Shown here one piece after another: positions 61,604 through 64,000 of a DNA stretch of 64,000 bases; the stretch's first letter is position 1, and every line of letters starts with the position of its first letter. Origin of the DNA: Rhodopseudomonas sp. P2A-2r (lineage in GTDB: Bacteria > Pseudomonadota > Alphaproteobacteria > Rhizobiales > Xanthobacteraceae); assembly GCF_026015985.1 (NCBI RefSeq), contig NZ_CP110389.1:1644001-1708000 (forward strand), written 5' to 3'. The position numbers and the translations under genes are program-made. The notes under the pieces were generated by a model. It saw only the letters and a list, made by a program, of their open reading frames with translations, was not told where the DNA came from and searched no databases.

Positions 61604-62818
61604 ATGAGCGTGCGCCCCCAGTCGAAGGACAAGCCGGCCCCGACGAATTTTCAGTGGGACGACGCGTTCCTGCTCGACGACCAGCTCACCGAAGACGAGC
61701 GCATGATCCGCGACACCGCCCGCGCCTACGCTCAGGACAAGCTGCTGCCGCGCGTCACCGATGCCTATCTCAACGAACATACCGACCGCGAGATCTTCAA
61801 CGAGATGGGCGAGCTCGGCCTGATCGGCATCACGCTGCCGGAAGAATATGGCTGCGCCAATGCCAGCTATGTCGCCTACGGCCTGGTGGCGCGCGAGATC
61901 GAGCGCGTCGATTCCGGCTATCGCTCGATGAACTCGGTGCAGTCCTCGCTGGTGATGTATCCGATCTACGCCTATGGCGACGACGCCCAGCGCAAGAAGT
62001 ATCTGCCGAAGCTCGCCTCCGGCGAGTGGGTCGGCTGCTTCGGCCTCACCGAGCCCGATGCCGGTTCCGATCCCGGCGGCATGAAGACCCGGGCCGAGAA
62101 GTGCGCCGACGGCTACCGCATCACCGGTTCCAAGATGTGGATCTCCAACGCGCCGATCGCCGACGTGTTCGTGGTGTGGGCGAAGTCCGCCGAGCACAAC
62201 AACCAGATCCGTGGCTTCATTCTCGAGAAGGGCATGAAGGGCCTGTCGGCACCGAAGATCGGCGGCAAGCTCTCCTTGCGCGCCTCGATCACCGGCGAGA
62301 TCGTGATGGACGGCGTGGTGGTGCCCGAGAGCGCGATGCTGCCTAACGTGTCCGGCCTGAAGGGCCCGTTCGGCTGTCTCAACCGCGCGCGCTACGGCAT
62401 CTCCTGGGGCGTGCTCGGCGCCGCCGAGGACTGCATGGCGCGCGCCCGCCAATACACGCTGGACCGCAAGCAGTTCAACCGTCCGCTCGCCGCCACCCAG
62501 CTGGTGCAGAAGAAGCTTGCCGACATGCTGACCGAAATCTCGCTCGGCCTGCAGGGCTCGCTCCGCGTCGGCCGTCTGATGGATGAAGGCAATTTCCACC
62601 CGGACATGATCTCGCTGGTGAAGCGCAACAATTGCGGCAAGTCGCTGGACATCGCCCGCATGGCCCGCGACATGCACGGCGGCAACGGCATCCAGATCGA
62701 ATACCACGTGATGCGCCACGCCCAGAACCTCGAGACCGTGAACACCTACGAGGGCACGCATGACGTCCACGCGCTGATCCTCGGCCGCGCCATCACCGGT
62801 ATCCAGGCGTTCGGCTAG
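61604..62818 (+). CDS. gcdH: Glutaryl-CoA dehydrogenase (acyl-CoA dehydrogenase family)
   Basis: A 404-residue FAD enzyme. The family signature is near full: [100 protein letters not shown] and the catalytic Glu in [20 protein letters not shown]. These N-terminal and RSMNSVQSS segments are specific to glutaryl-CoA dehydrogenases, which oxidise and decarboxylate glutaryl-CoA to crotonyl-CoA in lysine and tryptophan breakdown. ATG 61604 follows AAAGGA at 7 bases; a GTG 18 bp upstream is less likely. A terminator follows at 62842. Confidence 0.93.
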   Translation: MSVRPQSKDKPAPTNFQWDDAFLLDDQLTEDERMIRDTARAYAQDKLLPRVTDAYLNEHTDREIFNEMGELGLIGITLPEEYGCANASYVAYGLVAREIERVDSGYRSMNSVQSSLVMYPIYAYGDDAQRKKYLPKLASGEWVGCFGLTEPDAGSDPGGMKTRAEKCADGYRITGSKMWISNAPIADVFVVWAKSAEHNNQIRGFILEKGMKGLSAPKIGGKLSLRASITGEIVMDGVVVPESAMLPNVSGLKGPFGCLNRARYGISWGVLGAAEDCMARARQYTLDRKQFNRPLAATQLVQKKLADMLTEISLGLQGSLRVGRLMDEGNFHPDMISLVKRNNCGKSLDIARMARDMHGGNGIQIEYHVMRHAQNLETVNTYEGTHDVHALILGRAITGIQAFG

Positions 62819-62841
62819 CCGCTCCCGCCATCCGTATTTCG

Positions 62842-62875
62842 AAATGCCCGGCCTCGTGCCGGGCATTTTGTTTTG
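62842..62875 (+). terminator. Rho-independent terminator after gcdH
   Basis: AAATGCCCGGC-CTCGT-GCCGGGCATTT is an 11-bp stem followed by TTGTTTTG. It ends the gcdH message. Confidence 0.85.
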
Positions 62876-62912
62876 AGGGCTTAAAAAGCCATGCGGCTTG
62901 ACGGTCGCTCTT

Positions 62913-62937
62913 TCATGTATCATCATAAGTTACATGA
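62913..62937. promoter_or_regulatory. Operator-like dyad overlapping the Rrf2 start
   Basis: TCATGTA (62913-62919) and TACATGA (62931-62937) are exact complements separated by 11 bp; the second arm contains the start codon of the Rrf2 gene. The site is suited to autoregulation by the Rrf2 dimer. Confidence 0.55.
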
Positions 62938-63389
62938 GACGAGACAACCGCCTGTCTGCCACGTTGCACGCGTTGCTGCACATGGCCGAGCAAAACCGGC
63001 CGATGACCTCGGCCGAGCTGGCGATGTGCATGGCCACCAATGCCGTGGTGGTCCGTCGCACCATGGCCGGACTGCGCAAGGCTGGCCTGGTGCGCTCCGA
63101 AAAGGGCCATGGCGGCGGCTGGCAGATCGCGCGCGATCTTTCGGCGGTGACGCTGAAGGACATCTATGACGCGCTGGGCAAGCCCGGCCTGATGGCCATG
63201 GGCATTCATCTCGAAAGCCCGTCCTGTCTCGTCGAGCAGGCGGTCAACCGCGCGCTCACCTCGGCCTTTGCCGATGCAGAGGCCGTCCTGATCGGCCGGC
63301 TCGGTGACGTCACGCTGGCGCAGCTCGCGGCGGATTTTCACGCACGCGCGGTCGGCCATCGCAACAAGATGCAGGAGAAGAAGAAATGA
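62934..63389 (+). CDS. Rrf2 family transcriptional regulator
   Basis: A 151-residue regulator. ATG 62934 opens MRRDNRLSATLHALLHMAEQ, then RPMTSAELAMCMATNAVVVR, the winged HTH, and KAGLVRSEKGHGGGWQIARD, the wing of Rrf2 proteins. The Fe-S cysteines of IscR or NsrR (three spaced cysteines in the middle) are not present; the only cysteines are at CMATN and SCLVEQ, so a thiol-based or other sensing mode is more likely. Stop overlaps the next start (ATGA at 63386), so it is co-transcribed with the flavoprotein, its probable target or partner. Confidence 0.86.
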   Translation: MRRDNRLSATLHALLHMAEQNRPMTSAELAMCMATNAVVVRRTMAGLRKAGLVRSEKGHGGGWQIARDLSAVTLKDIYDALGKPGLMAMGIHLESPSCLVEQAVNRALTSAFADAEAVLIGRLGDVTLAQLAADFHARAVGHRNKMQEKKK

Positions 63390-64000
63390 CCTTTGACGCC
63401 ATTGTCGTCGGCGGCAGTTATGCCGGCCTGTCCGCGGCGCTGCAGTTGGCGCGCGCCCGCCGCCGCGTGCTGGTGATGGATTCCGGCCAGCGCCGGAACC
63501 GCTTCGCCGCCCATGCCCATGGGTTTCTCGGCCACGACGGCCGGCCCCCGGCGACATTGCCGCCGATGCCCGCGCGCAACTATTGGCCTATCCGACTGTG
63601 GAATGGGCGGATACGAAGGCGACCTCCGGCGAGGGCGCGACCGGTAGCTTCTCGATCGGCACCGCGACCGGTGCACGCTATTACGGTCGGCGCGTCATCC
63701 TCGCCGTGGGCGTCGCCGATACGCTGCCGGCGCTTCCCGGCCTTGCGGAGCGCTGGGGCAAGACCGTGTTCCATTGCCCGTATTGCGACGGCTATGAACT
63801 CGATCAGGGCCGCATCGGTGTGCTGGCGTCGTCGGAGATGTCGATGCATCACGCTTTGATGCTGCCGGACTGGGGATCGACGACGCTGTTTCTCAACGAC
63901 GCCTTCGCGCCGGACGCCGGGCAGCTTGCCCAACTGCAGGCGCGCAACGTCGCCATCGAGCGCGCGCCGATCGTTCGGCTCTCCGGCGCCTCCCTCGATG
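63386..64000 (+). CDS. NAD(P)/FAD-dependent oxidoreductase (thioredoxin reductase-like), partial and frameshifted
   Basis: The gene begins at ATG 63386 and runs off the right edge. The FAD motif is VVGGSYAGLSAALQLARARR, then MDSGQRRNRFAAHAHGFLGH; further on are ILAVGVADTLPALPGLAERW and the redox-type FHCPYCDGYELDQG (CxxC). The fold is that of small thioredoxin-reductase-like flavoproteins. A shift in the C run at 63545-63549 (one C lost) separates the N-terminal part from the rest. It overlaps the Rrf2 gene by 4 bp. Likely a redox partner regulated by Rrf2; the electron acceptor is unknown. Confidence 0.84.

Noticed and set aside
1..64000. CRISPR arrays or toxin-antitoxin pairs
   Set aside because: I saw no regularly spaced repeats and no pair of small overlapping genes with known toxin or antitoxin motifs.

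Overview
The window looks like a chromosomal segment of a high-GC alphaproteobacterium, most likely Bradyrhizobium, Rhodopseudomonas or a close relative. The grounds are the even GC-rich codon use, many small GC-rich palindromic repeats between genes, families typical of that group (TIGR02301, DUF6455, DUF6285, RibB with a degenerate RibA half), and the large number of CoA-ester catabolic genes and ABC transporters. This placement is inference; there is no rRNA gene here.

Layout. 1-10.2 kb: acyl-CoA catabolic cluster (thiolase-like protein, nitronate monooxygenase-like oxidase, Baeyer-Villiger-type monooxygenase, SDR, two enoyl-CoA hydratases, an APH-like kinase with a DUF6285 partner, acyl-CoA dehydrogenase). 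The kinase/DUF6285/dehydrogenase trio resembles LvaA/LvaB/LvaC, which remove a 4-hydroxyl by phosphorylation. 10.2-15.4 kb: housekeeping genes (Nudix, YedK/HMCES, GNAT, D-2-hydroxyacid dehydrogenase of the FAD type, Sua5). 15.5-20.2 kb: tRNA-Pro(CGG) and a decayed island of about 4.6 kb bounded by a 48-bp direct repeat of the tRNA 3' half, with terminase remnants, a typA 3' fragment and a truncated amine oxidase. 20.5-24.7 kb: acid-sugar operon (KdgT-like permease, DUF1537 kinase, PdxA-like dehydrogenase, DeoR regulator). 24.8-33.1 kb: ABC-F ATPase, SbcD/YhaO-like nuclease with a YhaN-like SMC ATPase, and small envelope proteins. 33.1-39.3 kb: Ugp-type transporter with a metallophosphodiesterase and a divergent LysR gene. 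39.3-44.3 kb: acyl-CoA ligase, enoyl-CoA hydratase and Bug-type receptor facing an IclR gene. 44.3-54.4 kb: a GntR-centred divergon with an HDAC-family amidohydrolase and M20 deacylase on one side, and a class II aldolase, a Dpp-type transporter and a 2-hydroxyacid dehydrogenase on the other. 54.4-64 kb: small membrane protein, aldo/keto reductase, NikR with a consensus NikR box facing a TonB-dependent receptor, a CPA2 antiporter, RibB, glutaryl-CoA dehydrogenase, and an Rrf2/FAD-oxidoreductase pair.

A window-wide oddity is that about fourteen otherwise well conserved genes each carry a one- or two-base indel, nearly always a lost base in a short G or C run. This is most simply read as sequencing or assembly error, so these genes are annotated as single products with the shift point given. 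The clear real decay is inside the tRNA-Pro island, where gene fragments lack whole ends.
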